The position numbers and the translations under genes are program-made. The notes under the pieces are model-generated. The model was not told the DNA's origin and made no database searches. It saw only the letters and a program-made list of their open reading frames with translations. A DNA stretch of 29,761 bases from BOKV01 sp041739465 (lineage in GTDB: Bacteria > Pseudomonadota > Alphaproteobacteria > Rhizobiales > Rhizobiaceae), in contig JBGSNX010000074.1 in the NCBI GenBank assembly GCA_041739465.1, positions 1 through 29,761 on the forward strand. Direction: 5' to 3'. Below are positions 1-7,551 of this stretch, in pieces. How positions within the stretch are numbered: the first letter of the stretch is position 1; every line of letters starts with the position of its first letter.

Positions 1-554
1 ACAAGCATGCCGCCGATCGTTCCGGGAATTTCTATGCAAGCTCGCGCTTCGGCTTCGCTGGCCAGCCAGATGCGGTCCGGCCCCTCGCCCCATTGCTGGC
101 GCAGCGCGACTTCCCGCCGCGCACGCTCCAATTGCGCAGGGTTGGTGGCGACCATCAATTCGCGGGTGCGAATGATATCGGCATCGATGCCTTCGGCCTG
201 CGCCACCTTGATGATCTCATCGACCGATCCGGCCATCGCCTGCACCAGAGCGCGCACGCCGCGCTCATCGCCCGATTGCAGATAGCGGCTGTGGTTCCAC
301 GCAAATCCGCCAGTGACCCAGCCGCCATTGCGCCCCGACGCGCCAAATCCGGCAAACTCCTTTTCGACAACAAGGATGTTCAGCGAAGGGTCGAGTTGCT
401 TCAAATACCACGCGGTCCAAAGGCCGGTGAAACCGGCGCCGACGATGCACACATTAACGGATGCGTCGCCATCAAGCGCCGGCCTTTTCGCCGGCAGCCC
501 GCCAATGTCTGAGTACCAGAACGAGATATCGCCATTCCTGGGAGCAATGTTCAT
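1..554 (-). CDS. FAD-dependent oxidoreductase (DAO family), N-terminal part
   Basis: The reading frame starts at an ATG at 554-552 and stays open for 184 codons to the window edge, so only the N-terminal part is present. Residues about 34-44 read NVCIVGAGFTG, the dinucleotide-binding Rossmann motif GxGxxG (G39, G41, G44). It is followed by a hydrophobic helix and an acidic residue in VVEKE, then GASGRNGGW, which is typical of the DAO superfamily (DadA, PuuB-like gamma-glutamylputrescine oxidase, sarcosine oxidase). The protein would oxidise an amine or amino acid with FAD, but the substrate cannot be told without the C-terminal part. It is transcribed away from the CPBP protease gene, and the 122-base divergent spacer carries a 12-bp palindrome. 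Family assignment is firm; the exact member is not. Confidence 0.88.
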   Translation of the reverse strand, partial: MNIAPRNGDISFWYSDIGGLPAKRPALDGDASVNVCIVGAGFTGLWTAWYLKQLDPSLNILVVEKEFAGFGASGRNGGWVTGGFAWNHSRYLQSGDERGVRALVQAMAGSVDEIIKVAQAEGIDADIIRTRELMVATNPAQLERARREVALRQQWGEGPDRIWLASEAEARACIEIPGTIGGML

Positions 555-603
555 TGCGCCAGACTAGGGGCAAAGGATGGAGGGCGACAAGGGGGAGGTT
601 TCA

Positions 604-615
604 CAATCATGATTG
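604..615. promoter_or_regulatory. 12-bp perfect palindrome, candidate operator
   Basis: CAATCATGATTG is a perfect 12-base palindrome in the spacer between the divergent oxidoreductase (start 554) and CPBP protease (start 677) genes. Its place about 50 bases from one start and 62 from the other would suit a dimeric repressor or activator site. No regulator gene lies next to it, and a single palindrome of this size can occur by chance. Confidence 0.35.
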
Positions 616-676
616 CTTGTCTTGTCGCCACCAATATTGCAAGTTGCACCGCGAACGCCAACTCAACGGATTTCAA

Positions 677-1543
677 ATGAACACAAGCTCTGCACCCCAA
701 CCGGCCGTTTGGCTGCGTATCCTGCTAGTGCTGCTGCGCCTGATCGTTCTGGGCGGTGTCCTGTTCTTTTTCATGGGTTGGGCGCAGTCGTGGCTCAATA
801 CCTACAATGGTTCGCCCTTACTGAACGCGCTAATCCAGATCGGCCTCGGTCTGCTGGCGATTTCACTTTATGTGGCCTATGGCAAATTCATCGAACGCCG
901 CGAGGTGACAGAGCTATCGACGCCTGGCCTTGTACGTGAATGGGCCATCGGCGCCCTGCTCGGCGCAGGCCTTTATTCGGCATGTGCAGTGTCCCTGATG
1001 CTGCTCGGCATTTACAGGATCGAAGGTTTCAATCCGGCAATATTCCTGCTGCCAAACATTGCTCTGGCCATCAAATCGGGCATCTTTGAAGAACTGGTTT
1101 TTCGCGGCGTCCTCTTTAAATCCGTCGAAGACGTCTTCGGAAGCTGGGCCGGGATTGTCACATCATCCCTGGTTTTCGGGCTGATTCATATGATGAATGC
1201 TGGGGCTACGCTTGGCGGAGCCATCTACATCTGCATAGAGGCCGGCCTCCTGCTTTCGGCTGCCTACATGGTCACGCGCCGGCTGTGGATCGGGATCGGC
1301 TTGCACATGGCCTGGAACTATTTCCAGTCGGCAGTTTTCTCCGGCGTCGTTTCAGGCGCTGAAACCGACCCGGGATTGCTGAAAGCGGTCATCGAAGGGC
1401 CGCAATGGCTGACCGGCGGCAGCTTCGGCATGGAACATTCGATCTTCGCACTTGTTTACTGCACCTCGGCAGGTGTGATCCTGCTCATCATCGCCATCCG
1501 CCGTGGCCATCTGATGCAGCCGATGTGGAAGCGCGCTGGTTGA
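677..1543 (+). CDS. CPBP family intramembrane metalloprotease
   Basis: A 288-residue polytopic membrane protein of the CPBP (CAAX protease and bacteriocin-processing, Abi) family. The three family motifs are visible: EELVFR at residues 138-143 (EExxxR), FGLIH ending at H171, and GLHMAWN with H210 and N214. These residues would coordinate the metal and form the intramembrane glutamate protease site. Several hydrophobic segments fill the first 130 residues and the region after 180. The frame is open further upstream to 461, but that extension overlaps the divergent oxidoreductase start and has no membrane character, so the ATG at 677 is preferred. Substrate is unknown; bacterial members have been linked to prenyl-protein-like processing, bacteriocin immunity or membrane-protein turnover. 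No bacteriocin gene is adjacent. Confidence 0.9.
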   Translation: MNTSSAPQPAVWLRILLVLLRLIVLGGVLFFFMGWAQSWLNTYNGSPLLNALIQIGLGLLAISLYVAYGKFIERREVTELSTPGLVREWAIGALLGAGLYSACAVSLMLLGIYRIEGFNPAIFLLPNIALAIKSGIFEELVFRGVLFKSVEDVFGSWAGIVTSSLVFGLIHMMNAGATLGGAIYICIEAGLLLSAAYMVTRRLWIGIGLHMAWNYFQSAVFSGVVSGAETDPGLLKAVIEGPQWLTGGSFGMEHSIFALVYCTSAGVILLIIAIRRGHLMQPMWKRAG

Positions 1544-1631
1544 ACCGCGCGAAACAAGTCTCCGAAAGCACCCTATCCCAGCATCCGTCAGCCTGTGCAG
1601 AGTTGCTGTCAATTCGTTATCGGAAATGAGA

Positions 1632-1647
1632 ACGCGAGTTTCCGCGT
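1632..1647 (-). terminator. Possible weak terminator of tRNA-Ser
   Basis: Reading the minus strand, ACGCG-GAAACT-CGCGT forms a 5-bp stem with a 6-base loop just downstream of the tRNA-Ser 3' end, followed by the T-rich stretch TTCTCATTT. The stem is short, so this is tentative. Confidence 0.3.
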
Positions 1648-1650
1648 GAA

Positions 1651-1740
1651 TGGCGGAGGGGGTGGGATTCGAACCCACGGTACGCTTTCACGCACGACGG
1701 TTTTCAAGACCGTTGCCTTAAACCACTCGGCCACCCCTCC
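1651..1740 (-). tRNA. tRNA-Ser (anticodon UGA)
   Basis: Read on the minus strand, the 90-base sequence starts GGAGGGG and ends CCCCTCC-G-CCA, giving a 7-bp acceptor stem, discriminator G and an encoded CCA. The anticodon arm is ACGGT-CTTGAAA-ACCGT with anticodon TGA. The T arm contains GTTCGAATC, and the long variable arm expected for a class II serine tRNA lies between them. It reads UCA (and UCN by wobble) serine codons. It is flanked by the CPBP gene, convergent to it, and by the terminator of the Bmp operon, which ends about 50 bases upstream of it, so the tRNA must have its own promoter within or beside that terminator. Confidence 0.97.
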
Positions 1741-1789
1741 GGTGCGATGGTCATGCCCAAGGATTTGCACAAATTCAAGCACAAATGCA

Positions 1790-1815
1790 AAAGGCCCGGC
1801 ATTTGCCGGGCCTTT
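1790..1815 (-). terminator. Rho-independent terminator of the Bmp importer operon
   Basis: An 11-bp perfect stem AAAGGCCCGGC / GCCGGGCCTTT with an AAAT loop (minus strand), followed by TTGCATTT on the minus strand, 26 bases past the stop of the binding-protein gene. Confidence 0.85.
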
Positions 1816-1841
1816 CAGGTTTTGTGACACAGAAGCGCAGA

Positions 1842-2909
1842 TTATTGCGGCAGCTTGTCGTCAACGCCCATGACGTAGAAGTTCATGCCAAGAAGCGTGC
1901 CAATGTCGGCCTTCTCGCCATCCTTCAGCCAGTCGGAGCCGTCCTGCTTCTTCACCGGACCGGTGAACGGGTCAAACTCGCCAGACGTGATCTTGGCCTG
2001 GGTTTCGGAAGCCATCTTGGCAACGTCTTCCGGCATGTTGGTGTAAGGTGCCATGACAACATGGCCTTCTTTCATGCCATGCCAGATGTCATGTTGCGCC
2101 CAGGTGCCGTCAACCACAGCCTTGACGCGCTCGATGTAGTATGGACCCCAATCATCGATGATTGACGTCAACTGGGTTTCCTTGCCGAAATTGATCATGT
2201 CGGAAGCCTGGCCGAACGCCTTGATCTTGCGTTCTGCGGCAACCTGCATCGGCGCGGTCGAGTCGGTGTGCTGGGTGATGATGTCGACGCCCTGGTCGAT
2301 CAGCGCCTTGGCAGCATCGGCTTCCTTGCCGGGGTCAAACCAGGTGTTTGCCCATACGACCTTCAACTTGAAGTCCGGATTGACCGACTGTGCGCCGAGC
2401 GTGAAGGCATTGATGCCCATTACAACTTCGGGGATCGGGAAGGACGCGATGTAACCGGCAACGCCGACTTTCGAAAACTTCGCAGCGATCTGGCCTTGGA
2501 TGTAGCGGCCTTCATGAAAGCGGGAATTGTAGGTGGCAACGTTGGGATGCTCGCGCTTGTAGCCGGTTGCGTGTTCGAACTTCACGTCCGGGAACTTGCC
2601 CGCAACCGCATTGGTCTGGTCCATGTAGCCGAAGGAGGTAGTGAAGATGATGTTGCATCCATCACGGGCGAAACGCTCAAGCGCGCGCTCAGCGTCCGGG
2701 CCTTCAGGAACGCTTTCCAGATACGCGGTTTCAACCGCGTCACCCAGCGCCTTTTCAACAGCCAGGCGGCCTTGGTCATGCTGGTAAGACCAGCCGAAAT
2801 CGCCGATCGGGCCGACATAGATGAAGCAGGCCTTGGTCTTGGCTTCGGCAGCCGAGGCACGGGCTGCCAGTGAGGCGGCAGCGGCCAGAGTTTGGAGCAG
2901 TTTTTTCAT
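1842..2909 (-). CDS. BMP family ABC transporter substrate-binding protein
   Basis: A 355-residue periplasmic binding protein of the Bmp/PnrA/Med family, the usual length. The first 21 or so residues form a Sec signal peptide (KK, then an alanine-rich hydrophobic core ending ASAA) without a lipobox cysteine, so it should be soluble in the periplasm. The mature protein opens with ACFIYVGPIGDFGWSY, the first beta strand and ligand loop typical of this family, and contains ATGYKREHPNVATYNSRFHE in the middle. Known relatives bind purine nucleosides and deliver them to the NupOPQ-type permeases encoded just upstream. It is the last gene of the operon, 100 bases after the second permease, with a good ribosome site (GAGG, 8 bases before ATG). 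Two small hairpins lie in that spacer. Nucleoside or related purine is inferred as ligand; the residues alone do not prove it. Confidence 0.93.
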   Translation of the reverse strand: MKKLLQTLAAAASLAARASAAEAKTKACFIYVGPIGDFGWSYQHDQGRLAVEKALGDAVETAYLESVPEGPDAERALERFARDGCNIIFTTSFGYMDQTNAVAGKFPDVKFEHATGYKREHPNVATYNSRFHEGRYIQGQIAAKFSKVGVAGYIASFPIPEVVMGINAFTLGAQSVNPDFKLKVVWANTWFDPGKEADAAKALIDQGVDIITQHTDSTAPMQVAAERKIKAFGQASDMINFGKETQLTSIIDDWGPYYIERVKAVVDGTWAQHDIWHGMKEGHVVMAPYTNMPEDVAKMASETQAKITSGEFDPFTGPVKKQDGSDWLKDGEKADIGTLLGMNFYVMGVDDKLPQ

Positions 2910-2929
2910 TGGTTTCCCTCGTGAGCAAT

Positions 2930-2963
2930 CCCCTTGCGGGGCTTTGGAAGTGCCGGGACTTCC
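2930..2963 (-). promoter_or_regulatory. Tandem hairpins in permease-binding protein spacer
   Basis: On the minus strand the spacer first folds GGAAGT-CCCGGC-ACTTCC (6-bp stem, 2946-2963) and then CCCC-GCAA-GGGG (2930-2941), whose loop is a GNRA tetraloop. The second sits about 20 bases upstream of the binding-protein ATG. Such intercistronic hairpins in ABC importers often protect the binding-protein part of a processed mRNA and raise its yield; that role here is inference. Confidence 0.4.
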
Positions 2964-3009
2964 CGTTCATCAATGCCTGTGGCCAAGAGTTTGGACACGG
3001 GCATTCGAT

Positions 3010-3930
3010 TCAGCGATCTGGCACAAACGGCCGTCCCAGCGAGGCCGGTGTGTTGATAAGCGTCAGTCGCCTGTTTTGTGAGATTATAACCAGAACCAGA
3101 ATGGTTGCCAGATAGGGCAGCGAAGAAAGAAGCTGCGATGGAATGCCAAGCCCCAGCGCCTGTGCATGCAATTGCCCAATGGAGACTGCGCCAAACAGAT
3201 AGGCACCGGCAAGCACGCGCGCCGGACGCCAAGAGGCGAACACCACGAGCGCCAGCGCAATCCAGCCCCTGCCAGCCGTCATGTTCTCGATCCATTGCGG
3301 AGTATAAACAAGGGTCAGGTGCGCGCCTGCAAGTCCGGCGCAGGCTCCGCCAAATGCCACTGCAAGATAGCGGATGCGCAACACCTTGATGCCCAGCGCA
3401 TGGGCGCTGTCATGGTTGTCGCCGATCGAGCGAAGGGTGAGCCCGGCACGTGTCCGGAACAGGAACCACCAAACCGAAAACACCAGCGCCAGCGCGATGT
3501 AGAAAATCGGGTCCTGGCCGAACAGCAATTTGCCCACCACCGGCAGTTCAGAAAGCATCGGGATCTCGACATTGGGCAATTTGATGCCGGGCTGGCCGAC
3601 AAAACTTTCGCCGATCATGCCCGACAGCCCAAGTCCCAAAAGGGTTAGCGAAAGCCCGGTTGCCACCTGGTTTGTGGCTACGGAAAGCACCAGAAAGGCA
3701 AACAATTGCGAGAACAGTGCGCCGACAATGGTTCCAGCCAGCATGCCAAGCCACGGATTGCCCGTCGAAAGCGCCACTGCAAATCCGGTGACCGCACCCA
3801 TGACCATCATGCCCTCAACCCCAAGATTGAGAACGCCCGACCTTTCGACAACCAGTTCGCCAAGCGCTGCAATCAGCAGCGGAGTTGCTGCGGTCGCTAT
3901 GGTGATCAGGATGTTCTGAAACATGTCCAT
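3010..3930 (-). CDS. ABC transporter permease (Bmp/NupQ-like)
   Basis: A 306-residue inner-membrane permease of the BPD_transp_2 (branched-chain amino acid / sugar / nucleoside) family. It starts MDMFQNILITIATAATPLLI and continues with the family segment GELVVERSGVLNLGVEGMM at about residues 24-42, which is diagnostic of the second permease of Bmp-type importers such as B. subtilis NupQ. About eight to nine hydrophobic segments follow. Its ATG overlaps the stop of the preceding permease by one base (TGATG), so translation is probably coupled. With its partner it forms the translocation channel of the importer. Length is usual for the family. Confidence 0.92.
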   Translation of the reverse strand: MDMFQNILITIATAATPLLIAALGELVVERSGVLNLGVEGMMVMGAVTGFAVALSTGNPWLGMLAGTIVGALFSQLFAFLVLSVATNQVATGLSLTLLGLGLSGMIGESFVGQPGIKLPNVEIPMLSELPVVGKLLFGQDPIFYIALALVFSVWWFLFRTRAGLTLRSIGDNHDSAHALGIKVLRIRYLAVAFGGACAGLAGAHLTLVYTPQWIENMTAGRGWIALALVVFASWRPARVLAGAYLFGAVSIGQLHAQALGLGIPSQLLSSLPYLATILVLVIISQNRRLTLINTPASLGRPFVPDR

Positions 3931-5018
3931 CAGGAAACCACCTCGGTCTTGCGGGTGCCGACAAACCTGACCTTGTAAATGATCAGCGTGTCGCAGGCCA
4001 AAACGAAAAACAGCAACATGCCCTGAAAAACGCGCACAGCACGCAAGGAGATGCCGAGCGATTGCTGCGCCGCCTCCCCGCCAAGATAGGTGAGCGCGAG
4101 CAAAAGGCCGGCCATGATCGCCCCTAGCGGGTTCAGGCGGCCAAGGAAGGCGACAATGATCGCGGTGAAGCCGTAGCCGGGCGAAATCACCTCGCGCAAT
4201 TGCCCGATCGCTCCTGAAACTTCGCTGATACCGGCAAGCCCTGCCAATGCACCAGACAGCATGAACGAAAAGAAGACCATGCCGCTGCTGGAAAAGCCGG
4301 CAAAGCGCCCTGCCCGCGGACTGAGGCCGATTACTCGCACTTCAAACCCCTTGAGGGTGCGGCCAAGGAAAAACCAGACAATGATTGCCGCGAGGATCGC
4401 CAACAGGAAACCGTAGTGCGCGGCGCCTTGTGAAGGAATGATCTCGGGAATGGTGGCTGCGGGCGGAAAGCGGATTGAACCTGGAAAGGCAAAGCCTTTG
4501 GGGTCGCGCCAGACGCCGCGCACCAGCCAGTCGAGGAACAATTGCGCGACATAGACCAGCATCAGGCTTGTCAGGATTTCATTGGCATTGAAGCGGGCCT
4601 TGAGCAAAGCCGGAATGCCTGCATACAGGGCGCCGCCCAGCATGCCCAGCAACAGCATCAGCGGCAGGGTCATGAAGTTCTGGAATCCCGGTGCCAATAT
4701 CGGCAATGCGGAAGCCAGCACTGCGCCCATGATGAACTGGCCTTCAGCGCCGATGTTCCAGTTGTTGGACCGGTAGCAAACACAAAGTCCAACCGCGATC
4801 AGAATGAGCGGCCCTGCTTTGACGGTCAGTTCGTGCAGCGACCACAATTCTGTGAGCGGGTCGATGAAAAAGTAATAGAGCCCCAGCGCCGGGTTCTTGC
4901 CGAGGGCAGCAAAAACAATTGCCCCGGCAATCAATGTGAGCAGGAACGCCAGGAATGGCGAGGCCAACTGCCACCATGCCGATTGCTGGGAACGCTTGGA
5001 AAGTTCTATGCGCATCAA
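3930..5018 (-). CDS. ABC transporter permease (Bmp/NupP-like)
   Basis: A 362-residue permease, longer than its partner as expected for the first permease of Bmp-type importers (NupP class). It has an N-terminal membrane segment at about residues 15-41 and the family segment NNWNIGAEGQFIMGAV near residues 86-101, then repeated hydrophobic helices to the C-terminus. The ATG overlaps the end of the ATPase gene in an ATGA arrangement (5015-5018), and its own stop overlaps the next permease start. It would pair with the NupQ-like subunit to pass nucleosides or a related substrate across the inner membrane. Confidence 0.92.
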   Translation of the reverse strand: MMRIELSKRSQQSAWWQLASPFLAFLLTLIAGAIVFAALGKNPALGLYYFFIDPLTELWSLHELTVKAGPLILIAVGLCVCYRSNNWNIGAEGQFIMGAVLASALPILAPGFQNFMTLPLMLLLGMLGGALYAGIPALLKARFNANEILTSLMLVYVAQLFLDWLVRGVWRDPKGFAFPGSIRFPPAATIPEIIPSQGAAHYGFLLAILAAIIVWFFLGRTLKGFEVRVIGLSPRAGRFAGFSSSGMVFFSFMLSGALAGLAGISEVSGAIGQLREVISPGYGFTAIIVAFLGRLNPLGAIMAGLLLALTYLGGEAAQQSLGISLRAVRVFQGMLLFFVLACDTLIIYKVRFVGTRKTEVVS

Positions 5019-6625
5019 TGCACCGCCCGGTCGTGAGCATCGGTATGCGCGACATCGGGCGCCGGCGGCAATTCATGGCCCGGATTGGCTCCGCCCATCA
5101 ACAATCCAATCTTTTCGAGGGTCGCTTCGGACGCGGTCATGGGTGCAGAAAGTTTGCCGTCGTGAATGACGGTGATGCGATCTGAAATCTCGAATATCTC
5201 GTCAAGGTCCTGGCTGATCACAACCACCGCCGACCCATTGCGGGCAAGGTCTACCAGTGCCTGGCGAATGCGTGCCGCCGCACCTGCATCCACCCCCCAG
5301 GTAGGCTGGTTCACAACCAGCACCGAAGGCTGGCGGTCCAGTTCTCTGCCCATGATGAATTTCTGCAAATTGCCACCCGAGAGGGATGATGCATCTGGAT
5401 CATCCCCTACTTTACGAACATCCATTGCCTCGCTGACACGCTTGGTGGCGCGAAGCGTCACGTCGGGGCGAATAAGGCCAACGGGACCAAACCTCAGGAA
5501 TGCTGCCCGGTCGGAGCCATGTCGCGACAAAAGCATGTTCTGGGTCAGGCTCATTTGTGGGATGGCGCTGTGCCCCAGGCGCTCTTCCGGCACGAAAGAA
5601 GCGCCCAGTCGCCTGCGGGCATTGATGCCGATGCTGGCACAGGGCTTGCCCATCATCTTGATAGAGCCGTTGTCCGATAATGTTTCTTCACCGGAAATCA
5701 TCTTGAAAAGTTCGCTCTGGCCATTGCCAGCCACACCGGCAATCCCGATCACTTCCCCCGCCCGCACCGACAAAGACACGTCGCGCAATGCAACAGCGAA
5801 CGGCGATGCTGCAGGCATGGAAGCTGCTGCCAGTTCCAGCAGAACCTCGCCCTTCGACGATGAACCATCGCGGCGGATGGCGGCAACCGAAGTTCCAACC
5901 ATCATGGTGGCAAGCGAGGAAGCCGTCTCCTGACGTGGATCACAATGACCGACCACCTTGCCGTGGCGAAGGATGGTCGCCCGGTCGCAGATGCGCTTCA
6001 CTTCGTCGAGACGGTGGCTGATATACAGAATGGAGCGCCCCTCACCCTTCAGCCGTTCAAGGGTCACGAAAAGATTGTCGGCTTCCTGGGGCGTCAGAAC
6101 CGAGGTCGGTTCATCCAGAATGATGAGGCTTGGATTTTGCAGCAGGCAGCGAACGATCTCAACGCGCTGGCGCTCGCCAACCGACAGATCACCAACGATG
6201 GAATCGGGGTTCAGCGGCAAGCCATAATCAACAGAAAGGCTGCGCGCACGTGCGGCGACATCGCCTTTGCCAAACTCGCGGTCCAGGGAAAGTTTGATGT
6301 TGTCGGCAACGGAAAGCGAGTCAAACAGCGAAAAGTGTTGGAACACCATGCCTATGCCGATGTGCCGGGCTGCAAACGGGCTTGGAATGGAGACCTTGTT
6401 GCCGCGCCAACGAATTTCGCCTGAATCGGGCTGCAGGGAGCCATAAAGCATTTTCACGAGGGTGGATTTTCCGGCGCCATTTTCGCCAAGCAAGGCGTGG
6501 ATTTCGCCTTCGGCGACTGAAAGATTGACGTTGTCATTGGCTTTCAGCGTTCCGAATGTTTTCACAATGCCGGTTGCCTCCAGCATTGCCGAACTGCCAT
6601 TGCCTATGGAAACGCCTGACGCCAC
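5015..6625 (-). CDS. ABC transporter ATP-binding protein (Bmp/NupO-like, two NBDs)
   Basis: A tandem ATPase with two nucleotide-binding domains in one chain. Domain 1 has Walker A GENGAGKST (residues 47-55), a signature reading LSVGERQR (near 147) and Walker B ILDEPTS (near 170). Domain 2 has a degenerate Walker A, GVAGNGQSE (near 300), signature LSGGNLQK (near 416), and NQPTWGVD (near 439) where the Walker B acidic pair is replaced by N and Q. This asymmetry is normal in the sugar/nucleoside class, where domain 1 does most of the hydrolysis. It is the first gene of the operon and powers the two permeases that follow. The track start is a GTG at 6625 with a G-rich stretch upstream; an in-frame ATG at 6586 gives MLEATGIVK, closer to the usual N-terminus, so the first 13 residues are uncertain. 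Confidence 0.93.
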   Translation of the reverse strand: MASGVSIGNGSSAMLEATGIVKTFGTLKANDNVNLSVAEGEIHALLGENGAGKSTLVKMLYGSLQPDSGEIRWRGNKVSIPSPFAARHIGIGMVFQHFSLFDSLSVADNIKLSLDREFGKGDVAARARSLSVDYGLPLNPDSIVGDLSVGERQRVEIVRCLLQNPSLIILDEPTSVLTPQEADNLFVTLERLKGEGRSILYISHRLDEVKRICDRATILRHGKVVGHCDPRQETASSLATMMVGTSVAAIRRDGSSSKGEVLLELAAASMPAASPFAVALRDVSLSVRAGEVIGIAGVAGNGQSELFKMISGEETLSDNGSIKMMGKPCASIGINARRRLGASFVPEERLGHSAIPQMSLTQNMLLSRHGSDRAAFLRFGPVGLIRPDVTLRATKRVSEAMDVRKVGDDPDASSLSGGNLQKFIMGRELDRQPSVLVVNQPTWGVDAGAAARIRQALVDLARNGSAVVVISQDLDEIFEISDRITVIHDGKLSAPMTASEATLEKIGLLMGGANPGHELPPAPDVAHTDAHDRAVH

Positions 6626-6710
6626 GCTGGTACCCGCCTGCCCTGAAAACCCTTGTTCATTTGAGGGAAGGCTTTTTCAAAAATCCAGCACCAATTGCGC
6701 CTGCGCATAG

Positions 6711-6746
6711 AAAAACCGGGGAAAGCAGTGCTTTTCCCGGTTTTTT
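6711..6746 (-). terminator. Rho-independent terminator after terC-like gene
   Basis: Minus strand: AAAAAACCGGGAAAAGC, a CAC loop region and GCTTTCCCCGGTTTTT form a stem of about 16 bp with one wobble pair and a terminal T run. It lies 25 bases past the stop at 6772 and separates the pcs-terC transcript from the Bmp operon. Its A/T-flanked symmetry would also let it stop opposing transcription. Confidence 0.85.
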
Positions 6747-6771
6747 GTTTTCTTGCAAGTTTTCAACCGGC

Positions 6772-7509
6772 TCACTTGGTCGGGTGAACTGGGGGCGCTT
6801 TCTTGCGCCGCACGAAGATGTTGAACATTTCGACGAGACCCGAGAATGCCATCGCGAAGTAGATGTAACCACGCGGCACGTGGAAGCCCAGACCCTCTGC
6901 CACAAGGGATATGCCAATCAGCAGCAGGAACGACAGTGCCAGCATTTTTACGGTCGGGTGCCTTTGCACGAAATCTGCCACCGGCCCGGATGCCACATAC
7001 ATCACCGCAACTGCAACGATGACTGCGGCGATCATGACTTCAATGTGCTCTGCCATGCCGATGGCCGTGATGATCGAATCCACTGAAAAGATCATGTCGA
7101 TGACGATGATCTGGCCGACGATGAAATTGAACGAGCCCGATGATTTGCGGCCCGCTTCTTCGGAATGGGTCTCGCCTTCGATCTGGTCGTGGATTTCCGC
7201 TGTCGCCTTGTAGAGCAGGAACAAGCCACCGACCAAAAGGATGATGTCTCTCCATGAATAGCCATGGTCGAACAACGTGAACACCGGCGTTGTCAGGGCA
7301 ATCAACCAGCTCAACACGCCAAGCAGTGCAATACGGAAGATGAGCGCCAGCGCCAGGCCAATCTGCCGGGCACGCTTGGCCTGTTCAGGCGGCAGCCTCG
7401 AAACCACAATCGAGATGAAAATGATGTTGTCGATGCCAAGCACGATCTCGAGCATGGTCAATGTGGCAAAAGAAGCCCAGACAGCCGGGTCCTGTAACAA
7501 TTCCATCAT
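6772..7509 (-). CDS. TerC family integral membrane protein
   Basis: A 245-residue multi-pass membrane protein of the TerC family. Characteristic acidic-in-membrane motifs are present: LEIVLGIDNIIF at about residues 20-31 and VIDMIFSVDSIITAIG in the middle, where buried Glu, Asp and Asn residues could bind a metal ion. Seven or so hydrophobic segments are interrupted by a charged cytoplasmic loop (HDQIEGETHSEEAGRK). Family members include tellurite-resistance TerC and the Mn exporter Alx/MeeY; no ter operon partners are nearby, so a manganese or membrane-stress role is a better guess than tellurite resistance. AGGA lies eight bases before the first ATG, which supports that start over the second ATG. 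The gene follows pcs by 42 bases and ends at a strong terminator. Confidence 0.92.
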   Translation of the reverse strand: MMELLQDPAVWASFATLTMLEIVLGIDNIIFISIVVSRLPPEQAKRARQIGLALALIFRIALLGVLSWLIALTTPVFTLFDHGYSWRDIILLVGGLFLLYKATAEIHDQIEGETHSEEAGRKSSGSFNFIVGQIIVIDMIFSVDSIITAIGMAEHIEVMIAAVIVAVAVMYVASGPVADFVQRHPTVKMLALSFLLLIGISLVAEGLGFHVPRGYIYFAMAFSGLVEMFNIFVRRKKAPPVHPTK

Positions 7510-7551
7510 TATAGCGATCCTGATTTTCGGCGGGGTATCTGGAACAATCGC

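Noticed and set aside
5166..5933. 255-codon plus-strand frame opposite the Bmp ATPase
   Set aside because: Low-complexity Ser/Arg/Pro-rich translation antisense to intact ABC ATPase motifs; a shadow frame.
6626..6710. Purine or other riboswitch ahead of the nucleoside-type importer operon
   Set aside because: The leader is at most about 85 bases after the terC terminator and shows no recognisable aptamer stems.
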